Shown here: in pieces, positions 12,179 through 23,259 of the stretch
Numbering within the stretch: position 1 is the first letter of the stretch
Layout of the letters: every line of letters starts with the position of its first letter
Source of the DNA: Sisyra terminalis
Lineage: Eukaryota > Arthropoda > Insecta > Neuroptera > Sisyridae
Reading direction: 5' to 3'
Length of the DNA stretch: 64,000 nt
Assembly (NCBI GenBank): GCA_958496175.1
Contig: OY292276.1
Coordinates: forward strand, 29,408,449 to 29,472,448
Position numbers and translations under genes: made by a program
Notes under the pieces: generated by a model
Told to the model about the DNA's origin: nothing
Seen by the model: the letters and a program-made list of their open reading frames with translations, nothing else
The model's database searches: none

Positions 12179-12699
12179 ATGTAAAACTCTTAAGGGAGGG
12201 TCATACATTTCTTCCATCTAATTTTATTTACAAAAAACAGTATTTTATGTTATTGAGAAGAAGCTCTATAATGATAAAATTTGCGGAATATAATTCATTT
12301 ATGCATGCTTCTTTAAATAATTGCGTGAAAAAATTGTCATGTGAACTAGTTTGCTTCGAATTCATTTGAACTTGATTAAGGACCAGTATTTTCACTCATG
12401 GATTTATAGACTTGATTCTTAAAATAGCTATTTATAGCTATTTAAAATAGCTATTTTAAGAATCAAGTCTATAAATCCATGAGTGAAAATACTGGTCCTT
12501 AATCAAGTTCAAATGAATTCGAAGCAAACTAGTTCACATGACAATTTTTTCACGCAATTATTTAAAGAAGCATGCATAAATGAATTATATTCCGCAAATT
12601 TTATCATTATAGAGCTTCTTCTCAATAACATAAAATACTGTTTTTTGTAAATAAAATTAGATGGAAGAAATGTATGACCCTCCCTTAAGAGTTTTACAT
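12179..12699. repeat. perfect 521-bp palindrome, two identical 255-bp arms
   Basis: Bases 12179-12433 and 12445-12699 are exact reverse complements as far as I can compare them, around an 11-base spacer. The outer ends read ATGTAAAACTCTTAAGGG, so the unit could be a transposon pair, but no target duplication is visible. The arms code for nothing recognisable. Perfect identity implies a very recent origin or an assembly fold-back. Confidence 0.9.
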
Positions 12700-13130
12700 T
12701 TGATTTTTACTTTTGATTTGTTAGATAAATCTTACACATATCGCTATTTTTAGGTGAAAATACGCATATTTTTCTAATCCTTCGGATAAAATTTTATTTG
12801 GAAAATAAATGTAACTATCTAGATGGGAAAATACCGGGCCTTAGTAGATTAGAAATATTAGAATTTACTAATCAGCTTTTAGCTTGATGATATCAAAAAT
12901 GCTTATGTCGTCGCATCCCAATTTTTTAATTTTACTTTTTCCAAATTATCAAGATATTTCTTTTTAAATTTTCTAATGTATTTAGATCCTTATAATTTTC
13001 ATATGGTTTTTGGGACGACTACTACTTTGTAAATTAAACCATAAACTTGTTAAAAGTTAGTTAAAATTACAGCAATAACTAAAAAACATTGACTACAATC
13101 ATTCGATTATAAATATAGAACTTCATTCGA
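12700..13130. other. 3' flank of the carbonic anhydrase gene
   Basis: Downstream (minus-strand) flank of the carbonic anhydrase gene, expected to contain its 3' UTR. No other feature is recognised. Confidence 0.4.
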
Positions 13131-16100
13131 TTATAGAACTAGACAAAGAATAAATGAAAATATGCTTGCAAGTAAATTAACTACAACATTCATCGAACTT
13201 CCATTTTCCAAAAATATCTGTGATTCTTGATATGTGACCAAACGACCTTTTAAGGGTTTAACTGGTCTATTGTTGACCAATAAGGGTCCCAATTCTGATC
13301 TCAACGATTTAAAACGTTCCACCTGAAAAATGCCAAATGTTCAACCACTTCTAAAAGTCAATTTTATGAAAGCTCAAACCTGATTTTCGGAAATTGGTAG
13401 ACTATCGGTAAAAACGGTCCACACGACTGACTCATCGCAAGTTGGGGTCGTTAATGATCCGCGATATCTGTAAAATCCAGTTAAGTCATCCGGCATAAAA
13501 GCCATAGGAGAAATTGACACGTCTAAGTCGGATTTTGAACCTGGCCACTTGCTGACGGCTTCGGCTCTTTCTAAAATAGGCTTCAAGATCGTGTTGTCTT
13601 CTGGTGAAACCTTAAACGAAACGAAAAAGTTAATATTCTAGGAAACTGGAAATACTTTGAAGTATTATACGTGGAACAAAACGGCGATTACAGCGATTCC
13701 GTCTTTGTGCTTAACGGCATCTTTAACCGAATGGTATTTGTCGTTTCTGTGTACAAAATGGCACTCAACCGCAAATCTAAAGTAAAGTAAGTATTACATA
13801 TTTTTTTTCAAAACGTAGCTACTTTAAGCAAAGTTCATTTCCGCTTGAAGCAAAAAGAAACCCATCCATGAATGTTTATTAGCCCGAATAAGATATAACT
13901 TTCTGTTATAAAAAATCTGTATAGCCTTTTGTAGACTCCAACCAATTTTAATAATTTGATAGTTTTACCTCTAATTCAACCTAACAGTAATTATTTGCCA
14001 CTACAAAATGTCAACAGATTACATTTAGGATCTTAAATTGGCGTTATTTTAGCATTTGATAATTTCGAGAGTGAGGTCATTCTTGATCTCATTGCTTTAA
14101 TTATTATAGTGTCCTCCAGTGCCTACTGTAAAGATTTCAGTTAAAAGACTGAACAACCAACCCAAAAGTGGAAGTTCTTGATTTTTTGCTAAAATATTAA
14201 AGTGTCGTCCTTTCTAAAAGGTTAGAATAGCATTTCGTACGTAGAGTTTTCTAATATTATGTTTGTGTCTAATCAATGAAGATTTCCTGAAAGTTCTTAA
14301 TTCCTTTTGTCCCATTGTTCTCGACTTTCATACTTTTATTGGAGTTTTATTCTTTATTGCAAAAAACCAATGTTAACAGTTCGTTTGAGCTTCTCAAAGC
14401 GCTAAATTCCGGTTAACTAACTGCTGGCTTGTGTAATTTTAAAGTTCATTAAATTCTTTATTATTTCTAGGTGCTTACAAATCCTAGTCTATTTTATTTA
14501 TAGTCAGTGCGTTTTCTACGTTTTGCGCGTGCGCATAAATTGTAAACTGTAAGTTGTAAATTATTGTAATTTAGAGTTCAAATAACCAATAATAATATCT
14601 GTAAACTATAATATCTATGGTAATATAATAATATCTATAAAATTCCGTAGTCCTTAAGTAGTTCTTAATACGTACTTTAAAGGCAAGTAGAGAATTTGGG
14701 TGCCTACTATATGTGGCTTTTGTTTCTTTATATTGTTCATGTTTTTTTTAAATTTAAGGCACAAAGATTTTTTATTTTAGAAAAACCTGCGAATCCTTAA
14801 AAAATAGCGTGTTCCCTATTAAAAAAGGCATTTAGAAGCATTTTGAAAGCATCATAATTAAAAAGCCTTTAGTAACTTTAAACGACTTCTAATGGGTTTT
14901 TTGAACATTTAAAATGCCTTTAAATGCCTTTTTTAACAGAGTGTGTACTGATGGACGCACGTGAGAAGTTATACTTCTTGATAAAAGTGTATTTTTTTCT
15001 GGGAATAATTTAAACCGTTCTGGTTTTGTAACTAGAGCTCTTAACAAAATTTCTATCATTATAATTACAAAATATTTGTAGCTACCTGTGTAATATTCAC
15101 AACCAACACTACAAATATAACATTTAACAAATGATAAAATTTTACAATTGAATGAAATCGAAATGACAGTTGAAACAAATGACAATAAGTTAGTTCAAAT
15201 TTGATACAATGATAATTATATTTGGTTTTCCCTCAAACGTATGTGTTTAAATACATTATTTGTTCTTTATCGATATGTTTATTGCAACATTACCTGTTGT
15301 TATATTGGTTTAATATATTTTATTACTGTTTTAACACAGTTATAAATTCAAAAAAAATGGTCAAAATTCGAGGGAATAGTTTATTCATCGCTAGGAAACA
15401 AAAAACTAATTTGAAAAGTTACTTTTGGTTTCAAAAAACACGTATAATATTTCGCTAGTTAGCTTGGTTCATAACACAGGCCTGCGATGGTAAAGTTGTC
15501 TTAAATATAATAACATATTTTTATTGTAATTTTTGCTCTGATTATGGAAAAAATAATGAAAAAAGCTCATCACGTAAGGTTTTGTTGCAAATTACAATTG
15601 AAAAGTAACTTTTTCGGCCAAAATCGGGAACCCAAATTGAACCACAGTTTCTGTATCGAAAATAGTAGTACCGGATCTCTCACTACTAGCGATAGTGTCG
15701 TTTTATCTCCCGTTGGTAAGAGAAACAAAACGGTACGAAGTTTAAAGTGAGAGCGAAATAACACCAATCATTTCTGTTATCTCACTTTCACTTATAAACT
15801 TCGTATCGGTTAATTTCCTCTACCAATGGAAGATAAAACGACACTAGCGTTAGTAGTGAGAGGTGGAGTATTACCATTTTCCATTCCGAAAAAAGTAGTT
15901 CACTTTGGGCACCTGGGTTCGTTCGAAAAAACTTATAGATATTACCCTTATTCATAACTATATGTATAGTATAATATCTATGTTTAATTAATTTAAGTGT
16001 TACAAATTTGTCGTGTTACTTAACATATTTATTCTATGGAATTTAGGAAATATTTTCTTTTTAAAATTGAGTTATTTGCTACTTATTCCTAATATGTTTT

Positions 16101-19035
16101 CTCATTTTGTGAGAAAACCTTATGTGATGGAAGGAAATGGATTTCATATTTGAAATAAGCACAAAAACACATTGAAATGACCTATTACAGTCAAAAAAAT
16201 TTTTTCAAAGTATTTTTTTGCAGGTCTGTATAATTTACATATAACAGAAGTTACCCAATTGGACATATACATAGTTACATTTTATCTAGTTCAATTTAGA
16301 TTTGTATACTATTTAGTGAATGTAATAGCCCAAACCAACTTCCGTAACCAACTACAGCAATTAACTTTCGTATTCGACTTCCGTAATAACATTATTTTTT
16401 TCCGTCTCGTAGTGTTTGGTGTAAGTTTTATGTAAAAAACCAAAGTTTAGATGAAAGTATTAGATAAAAAGGATAAAAACTAATCTTAAATAAATGCATA
16501 TCAAAAAGAAATAATTTGCTGTATCGTTTATAAGCTTATCGAATTAGTAGAAGCATTAAAATTAATGTCATAATAGGCAAGTGTACATATGAATTTATGT
16601 ATGTTGACAAAGACAGAGAACAAAGAATGAAAAGACATACGCGTAAGTGAAAACCAAACATAATATTCATTGTCTCAAATTTGAACTAACTGATTGTTGT
16701 CATTTGTTTCAACTATCATTTCGATTTCATTCAATTGGTAGTTTCTGTTATTTATCAGCTATTGTTGCAATTTAAGAACAATGAAAAAAATCAAACCTTA
16801 ATCCTCTCAATCACGTATTAATAAAAAGTAAAAGTGAGCTGAATAATTTTTTAGAATCTTTTTAAGTCCAAAAAAAAAACTTTTGAATCTGATTGATGAG
16901 AATGTTTTCCTTTTGAAACTTAATTAGTTTAAGATTTAAACAAAAAGAAAATCTTTTTTCTTTCAAAATGGTTTTAACATTTTGTTTCGGGTTGTTACCT
17001 ATTATTACTCTTCTTTAAATTTTGAATATTTAAGACTTTGAGAAGTTTTATCATTCTTTTATTTTTTATTTAAAACTATGTATCTAAACGCAACGGAAGT
17101 TTGAATAACTTTTGAAGAAATAGGAAATTACAGTTTTCAAAAAAAAAAAAAAAAAAAATAATAATAAGAGACCTTTTTCGTAGAGGATTTGACTTTCTAC
17201 AAAAACATGTTTATTTATTCCTTCTAAATATAATGTTGTCGGTTAACTTTCACTACTGGAAGAAGCAAAAATTTTCTTTTTTTCTTAATAAATTCTTAAA
17301 TATAGGAATATTTATATTTAAATAAATTGTTCAAGGATAATATATACATAATTAAAAAAAAAACTGTTTTAATTTTCATATGTAAGTACCACGTAGAAAA
17401 GAAATGTGATCAAAAAATGTATATTTTATATTTACCCAGCGTGTACGAAACCGTCCTATCAAAAAAATTATACTTTGAGTACCTATATAAATATTTTTGC
17501 AATTCCTTTTGCGTCATGCGGAGGAAATTTTCACTTAAAGTAGTTAGGCTATTTGAAACAGGGGTGAAAAAAAATTACCGTCGTCCCAAAATTGTGTGTT
17601 CGGATTTCCAATGAAAATGCATGTGATCCAACTTATAAGTGTCTGGTAGTCCAGCTCCACTCATATGCAAATTATCTGCGTTTAATTTTACCTCAACTAC
17701 ATTATTAAAAAAAAATTTCTTAAAAAACAACTCAGAACAAACAATAAGAAAAATTATGATAAACTTACGTGAATGTCCAGAATTTCGAATAGTTCCATTG
17801 TAGGACTCTTCATAACCATTAAAATTAATTGTTCCCAATTTTCCGATAGCTGAATTCGAAGGTGATAAATCTATCGGAGACTGATATTTACCAGTCTGGC
17901 ATAAACCGGGCCAATCATTGTCGGATCCTAAAATAAATATTTTTGGTAAAAAAGTAAAAAATTTAAAAATGCAATGGCGCCGAACGGCGTCGATCACTTA
18001 TAATTTTTTTCTTTATTGAAGTTTTCAAATTTATATGTTTATATAAGAAGCTACTAATAAATGTTCAGTAAAACCATTGCTTCATAAATTATTATGTTTA
18101 TTATTTTAAAAATGTAAATTACCCAAATTTTTAAAGATACTGAATAACATTTATGAGTATCAAAGAAAGCTGTTAACAGTAAAAAAAGATTTATTCCTAA
18201 ATTTTTTCCTTTGATTTTCACATATTTTTAATAAAGCCGCAATTAATCAATGCACCGCAAATGTATTTCGGGGATGGCCGAGCAGTTTATTTTGAGCCAA
18301 CGAGGCCAAATTTTAAAAATCAAAAAAAAAGGAGAAGAAAGACTTTAACAGTGCCACGTGTAACACTTCCTTATCACTATGATAAAGTTATGCAAATTTG
18401 CAAAAATCAGGTCCGAAAAGGGGGCCAAGTTCTAATTTCAATTATACAAAATTACAATGTTCCTGTTGTTCCAATCATGATGATTAGATTCACCAATTGA
18501 ATAGCCCAAGTTCATTTGATTCAAAAGGGAGATTTATGTGCCATTAAAAATTTGTATTCTGAACAAATCTCAAGTGAAAATTAGGGAAGACCCGGCTATG
18601 AAAAAAGTGCATAAATTTGGTTTTTATATCCGTATTTTTTCTCTATTAATCGATAATTCAATTTGCATAATACTGCATCTATTAATTAGTGAAAAATAAA
18701 TTAAAATTATTCTAATTAACTTAAATATTTTAACTGGAGGATTTTTTTGTTACAAAAAAAAAAATCAAAGTTTTTCTCGAGAAAATTTGTTTGTTATTGT
18801 TAATCTAGTTCCGTTAAAGCAAATCAATGGTTTCACGTACCTTCTTCTCCATATTGCCATCCAGATGCTTGTCCTTCGGGAATGGATCCAGCCAGAGCTA
18901 AACAAATTCGAGAGGAATTTCAAAATGTTAAACTGCTTGATTGTTCACAAATAAAAAATAATCACCAATAAAAATTAATAGAAGCATCAACTTATTTGAT
19001 TTTGAACAATTATCCTTTTGAATAAATCTCGCCAT
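13131..19035 (-). CDS. alpha-carbonic anhydrase, secreted/GPI-anchored type, seven exons
   Basis: Exons, right to left: 19035-18966, 18897-18841, 17927-17769, 17696-17579, 13776-13671, 13610-13380 and 13322-13131. Every junction has GT/AG borders and matching phase, giving 933 nt (310 residues). The protein hydrates CO2 to bicarbonate. All key residues of the family are visible: the proton-shuttle His in NSGHS, two zinc His in HMHFHW, Glu in SEHT, the third zinc His in VECHFVH and the active-site Thr in SLTTPTCDE. Cys in GLCQTG and in TPTCDE correspond to the disulfide pair of secreted and membrane-bound forms. A hydrophobic N terminus (LMLLLIFI) and tail (SIFSFILCLVL) suggest export and GPI anchoring, as in CA4-like enzymes. 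The protein appears intact and active. Intron 4 is 3.8 kb and holds a TIR element. Confidence 0.93.
15100..16770. mobile_element. TIR element inside carbonic anhydrase intron 4
   Basis: The section 15140-15232 returns in inverse orientation at about 16650-16745 (shared CAATTGAATGAAATCGAAAT, TTGAAACAAATGACAA and TTAGTTCAAATTTGA). A related end, without its partner, occurs at about 23005-23110, so this is a dispersed family. The interior has no transposase but contains a separate hairpin at 15600-15935. The exact ends and target duplication could not be fixed. Confidence 0.6.
15600..15935. repeat. inverted repeat (about 165-bp arms) within the intronic element
   Basis: The arms are diverged but clear: the left arm carries TCTCACTACTAGCGATAGTG and GTCGTTTTATCT, and the right arm carries the inverse with AGCG changed to AACG-type differences. 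The centre lies near 15768, away from the centre of the outer element (about 15946), so it is probably a separate, nested insertion. Confidence 0.65.
17138..17166. repeat. poly(A) tract
   Basis: A run of A with a few AT/AAT steps at the end, in carbonic anhydrase intron 4. It may mark the tail of an old retroelement. Confidence 0.5.
18261..18500 (+). other. open frame in carbonic anhydrase intron 2, unknown
   Basis: A 79-codon plus-strand frame, antisense to the host gene, with a basic stretch (KNQKKRRRKTLTVPRV). It is richer in charged residues than surrounding chance frames, so it may be a transposon fragment, but no family is recognised. Confidence 0.2.
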
Positions 19036-20200
19036 TGTATTTTAATAAGAGTAGGTATGTATCCAGTAATTGGGTCAAAGGGCCATAAATTTCCGGGGTA
19101 TTTATCGCTTGGGATTTAAACGCCGTTCAAGATTTGAGAAGAGTTGCCGGTCAACTGAATACATTTCGCGCATATACAATTATTTTATTTATAGGATCCC
19201 TGCTTTAATATGATGCAAAATTAGCATGAAACATATTTATTATTTTTGGATTGCCATTTAAATAGTAAAACTTCCTTATGATGTAATCAAAAATATTAAA
19301 AAAAATAAAAAAATTAACAACAAATTACGACTTATACAAATTGACAACTTATAAATTCTTGAATCGTTTTTCTCAAGACATGAAATTAATTCAAATTGAG
19401 AAAACTAAAAATAATTTCAGTCAACTGTCGCAAGTCTAATGCAATTTCAGTTTCACTATGAATAGGTACTTAGTTAAGCTTATTAAACTGAGCTTAATAT
19501 TAAAGCATTCAAAACAAAAAAAAAAAATATTTTAATTTTTTTAAAAAAAAATTTTAATTTGTTCTTAGATTTATATTAAAATTATTTGACAACCCAGGAA
19601 AAATAGAAAAGGTATGTGAAAAAAACAGTTTTTTTTTTCTTTTAATTCTTTAAAGAATTTAAATAAATCCATAAATTTACAAAAAAAAAAATGTTTGTTT
19701 ACTTCTTAAAAATTATTATGATTTTATAATTTCCAGAAGTAGGTGTTAACTGAATTATGAATGAACTAATATCAAGGAAAAAATCTATTACAATTGTAGT
19801 GCGTAATCTTATACCTAATATGCATAAATTTAACTCTTATCTGTCCCCAGTATAAAATTGGATTAAATATTTAATACTACTTAATATTTCTTTGAAAATA
19901 TATACCTAAAGATGTAATTTTTTATTTAAGTGAATTCAATTTGCAGAACTGGGCTTATAGCTATACCTAATGATTTATATAATAAAGTCAAGTGATCATG
20001 TTTATAATGTGCAGCAAGTTAAATATTTGGTTAGTAAAGTTTATTACACCAATTGATACTCTGACTTCGTCTGCGTGACATATTAATAAGTAGACAATAT
20101 TTTTGTGTTATGAAATATGAGAAGCCTATCAATTTTCTTATTACATTAATATTATAATCCAACACCTGAAAAACATGTTTCTTTTGCCTGTATATTTCGT
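19036..20200. other. 5' flank of carbonic anhydrase and A+T-rich intergenic DNA
   Basis: The first few hundred bases should hold the carbonic anhydrase promoter; no clear core motif was picked out. A short block at 20063-20081 (ACTTCGTCTGCGTGAC) resembles the 3'-terminal hairpin of the Helitron family seen at 36043 and 53521 and may be a relic of one. Confidence 0.35.
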
Positions 20201-20297
20201 CAGAGGTGTGCGGGCCATAAAAGCAAAATAAAACATTATTTTTCTATGAATTGTAAAATAAAAATTGAGTTTATTATTTATTTCCAATAAGAATATT

Positions 20298-20508
20298 CAG
20301 TGGCTTAAGGTGCGTTTTCGCCGCCTAGAGCCTATCGAAAATTCGCCGCCCCCCTATTTCATCATTAGTCCAGAAAATTGATAAAAAGTTAAATACCTTT
20401 CTTTATTTTTTTAAAAATATACTTTTGAGTTTTTTTTTCAAAGTAAAATCATTTTATGGAATTATCAATGTCAATATGCCGCCCCATTTTCGCTACGCTA
20501 CACTACTG
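20298..20508. mobile_element. 211-bp non-autonomous hAT element with exact 8-bp target duplication
   Basis: The left end CAGTGGCTTAAGGTGCG and the right end, read on the other strand, CAGTAGTGTAGCGTAGCG are hAT-type termini. They are flanked by the exact 8-bp duplication AGAATATT (20290-20297 and 20509-20516). The interior is G/C-rich next to both ends (GCCGCC blocks) and A+T-rich in the middle. A solitary hAT-like end (CAGAGGTGTGCGGGCC) lies just outside at about 20201. Confidence 0.85.
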
Positions 20509-20516
20509 AGAATATT

Positions 20517-21370
20517 CATATTAATATAATTCATGTATTATATTTATATATTAATTTATGTATAATAACTTCACTATACGATCCGTTGCGACGATTTTTC
20601 TTAAAAAATTATAAATTCAATCGGTATAATTGAGAACTAACCAACAGGATGGACTTAAAAAAAATAGTTACGTTTTGTGTGCAACCAAAGATTTGCCCAT
20701 AAGTTTACATTGAGTTTGTGTTATTACTATAACTTATTTTTATTTCCTTTAAATTAAATTTATTAAGTTTTAATGGAGAAAAATTCTTGAAATTTGATAT
20801 TTACTTAATTAAATGTGGTAAAAAAATGAAAATACCAGCAGTAGGTACTGATGTGGGCTTTGCAGCGTTTTGTTTACAATTTTCTCATATTAAAGAACCT
20901 CATGAAATACAAGGATCAGTTTTGAAAGTAGGAATATTTTTTTGCTTTATTTTCGAACAAATTTTTGGTTTACACAAAATTGGTACCAGGCTTGAGTGTA
21001 GCGAAAAAATTTTCATATTTTCTTATGATTTACTACAATAACCATTCAGAGCAAAGTAAACTCTACTCTTCTTTATACAAGGACTTAATATAATAACCTT
21101 TATTGTAACTAAAAAATTGATTTGATTTTTATTTTAACTACAGTGAATTACTTAATATAGTTGTATCAAGAGTATAGAGTATAGATAGAGAGTGTAGTGA
21201 TATAGGTGATATAATTGTAAATAAAAGAGAAAACAAAAACTAGTACTTTTTTTGGCCACACGATGTCGTGACCAAAGTGTCCAGTTCCCAATAACTGTAT
21301 TAATAAACAATTAATTCATATACTCGTATAGCTCGTATATAAGATACAAATTTATATAAGTAGTGAATTG
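20517..21370. other. A+T-rich intergenic stretch
   Basis: No gene recognised. An 84-codon open frame (20787-21041) shows no recognisable domain. Confidence 0.35.
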
Positions 21371-21477
21371 TGTATAATATCGTAACAGAAAAGGACGAAG
21401 TCTATCTCTCCTTGTGCCATACCGGCACGCAATTGGCTTAGTGATTTCTGTCTCTCTCCCACCAACGCGAATACACT

Positions 21478-21492
21478 AGAAGATTCTAGAAA
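21478..21492 (+). promoter_or_regulatory. perfect three-unit heat-shock element
   Basis: The sequence is nGAAn-nTTCn-nGAAn with exact 5-bp spacing (GAA 21479-21481, TTC 21484-21486, GAA 21489-21491), about 45 bp upstream of the TATA box. This is the binding site form for the heat-shock factor trimer. Inducibility is inferred. Confidence 0.7.
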
Positions 21493-21535
21493 CGTCTAGC
21501 AAACGGGAGAATATACTAAAACGTTGGGTTGCGGA

Positions 21536-21576
21536 TATATAAGGGGTTGGGTTCGGGCGAGAGTTCAGTTCAGTTT
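21536..21576 (+). promoter_or_regulatory. TATA box plus TCAGTT initiator
   Basis: TATATAA at 21536 and a doubled TCAGTT/CAGTT initiator starting at 21565 are spaced as in arthropod RNA polymerase II core promoters. No downstream protein-coding gene matches it. Confidence 0.6.
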
Positions 21577-21797
21577 TGAATTTCCGTTTATGTTACAACA
21601 AAGCGATAGTTATTTTATTGTGGTTTTGACTATGAGCGATTATTGTCATTTAATTGTTGTTTTAACAAGTATTATAAAGTGATTGTTGAGTTTGAAACGA
21701 CTATTTATTTCCAAAGAAATAAAAGAACTTATAACGTAAGAACTTAAATATGTAATATACATTTTGAATAAGTAACCAAATGTGTAAACATGTAGTA

Positions 21798-22945
21798 TCT
21801 TATATATAAATTGACTATCTTGCCGTCCGTGCGTTCAGAGCTATGCGCATGCGCTCTGTTATCCCCATTTACGCATTGAAAACGTTGGTAGGGTTAAGTT
21901 GACACAGCGCACGGCATTCAAACATGCCTTATTTGCTCAAACCGGCTATTTACCAAATTTGTTATTATTTTTGAATTTTTTTCATAACAACTATTTACGT
22001 TTGTCAAAATATTATTACTCAAGCACATTAAATAATTATTTACGCACCCGATGGTACAATTTTTTATGAATTTAAATTTATATTATTTGTAATAAAAGCG
22101 CGACAAATAGTTAGCCAGTTGTAAATATTTCCTTTAAACGGACTTTGATTATTAAATTTGAAATTTCGATTGTTTATTAAACGTTATCCCTTACAAACTT
22201 TGTAACCGTTTTTCACTCTTTTAGGGGATATATTTTCAAAAACCCTTTCTTATTATATATCTGCATCGAATAAGGAAAACACTTTCCAAATTTCATCGAC
22301 ACAAATGTGCACTTATATTTGAGAAAATACAATGTAAAACGAAAAAAAAAATAATGATCTTTATTTTTTAACATGACTAAAAAGCTATTCGATTTCGCAC
22401 ATTTGGATGTTGTACATGCAAAATTGTTGGAATTAGGTGAAAAGCGTTGAAGTAAATTCGAATATTTTTTTTTCAATAACAATAATTGATTTTCAAATTG
22501 TTTTAAATACCGAAAAAATTAGTATGGAAGATTTTATATTTGCATTGACAGTGTATATATATGGCAAAAATTGCTACCTTAATGCTTTATAATTAATACC
22601 TAAACCATTGGTTCATTAAAAAAATAGATTTTAAAAAGTTTGATCGATGAAAAACGAACCAAAATTTGAAATCGCCTATTTGGTATAAGTACTACATAAG
22701 TATTAAACTTTCATACTAATTTAGTGAAATGACGTTATTTAAAAAGTTATTATTAAAATGGTATTAAAAAAAAAACACTTATATTTTACTTCTTAATATA
22801 ATTTTAGATAAACTTTTTGTTTATATTAACAACACTTTGATTATTTAATTTAAAATTTCGATTGTTGATTAACTCTACATTATCTCATATTAAACATTTT
22901 ATTGAGATAAAATCTTTAGTTGCGAATGCAACGGGCAACTACTAG
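21798..22945 (+). mobile_element. intact non-autonomous Helitron (family A), 1148 bp
   Basis: The 5' end TCTTATATATAAATTGAC follows a host A (21797). The 3' end has the classic layout: a perfect hairpin GTTGC-GAAT-GCAAC (22919-22932), a short spacer and terminal CTAG followed by a host T (22946). No Rep/helicase reading frame exists. The inner part, about 22090-22900, is a diverged version of the long inverted-repeat module found in the other Helitron family. Confidence 0.85.
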
Positions 22946-23259
22946 TTTATGTATAAATGGTCAATTTAATCTTTTATTTGAAAACCAGTAATTTTCCGTG
23001 AAATATTCACAGCCCAACACTGACACAACTGATAAATGGCTAAAATTACCAATTGAATTAAATCATCATAGTTCAAATTTGAGTCAATAATTATTATATT
23101 TGTACTCCACTAACATAGATGTATTTAAAACTTTATATTTGTTGTCCTTTTCTTTGCCGCTACACATACGTTTTCTGATTGTGTATTTTGATATTAAAAG
23201 TAATGTGTGATTAAAATTGTATCATATTTTAGTAATCAAAAATCTTATAACTGGTGTGC

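Larger units (their letters stand above)
21370..21797 (+). mobile_element. LTR-like block (probable solo LTR) with full promoter and poly(A) signal
   Basis: A G/C-richer block with the U3-R-U5 logic of an LTR: a regulatory section, TATATAA at 21536-21542, an arthropod initiator TCAGTT at 21565-21570 (31 bp from TATA to the start A), then AATAAA at 21718-21723 about 150 bp downstream. No primer-binding site, gag/pol or second LTR follows; a Helitron begins at once at 21798. The exact ends could not be fixed because no target duplication is evident. The alternative is the promoter and first non-coding exon of a heat-shock gene whose body is not in the window. Confidence 0.5.

Noticed and set aside
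18261..18500. Small gene within carbonic anhydrase intron 2
   Set aside because: The frame has no recognised family and no promoter or poly(A) context; listed only as an unknown open frame.
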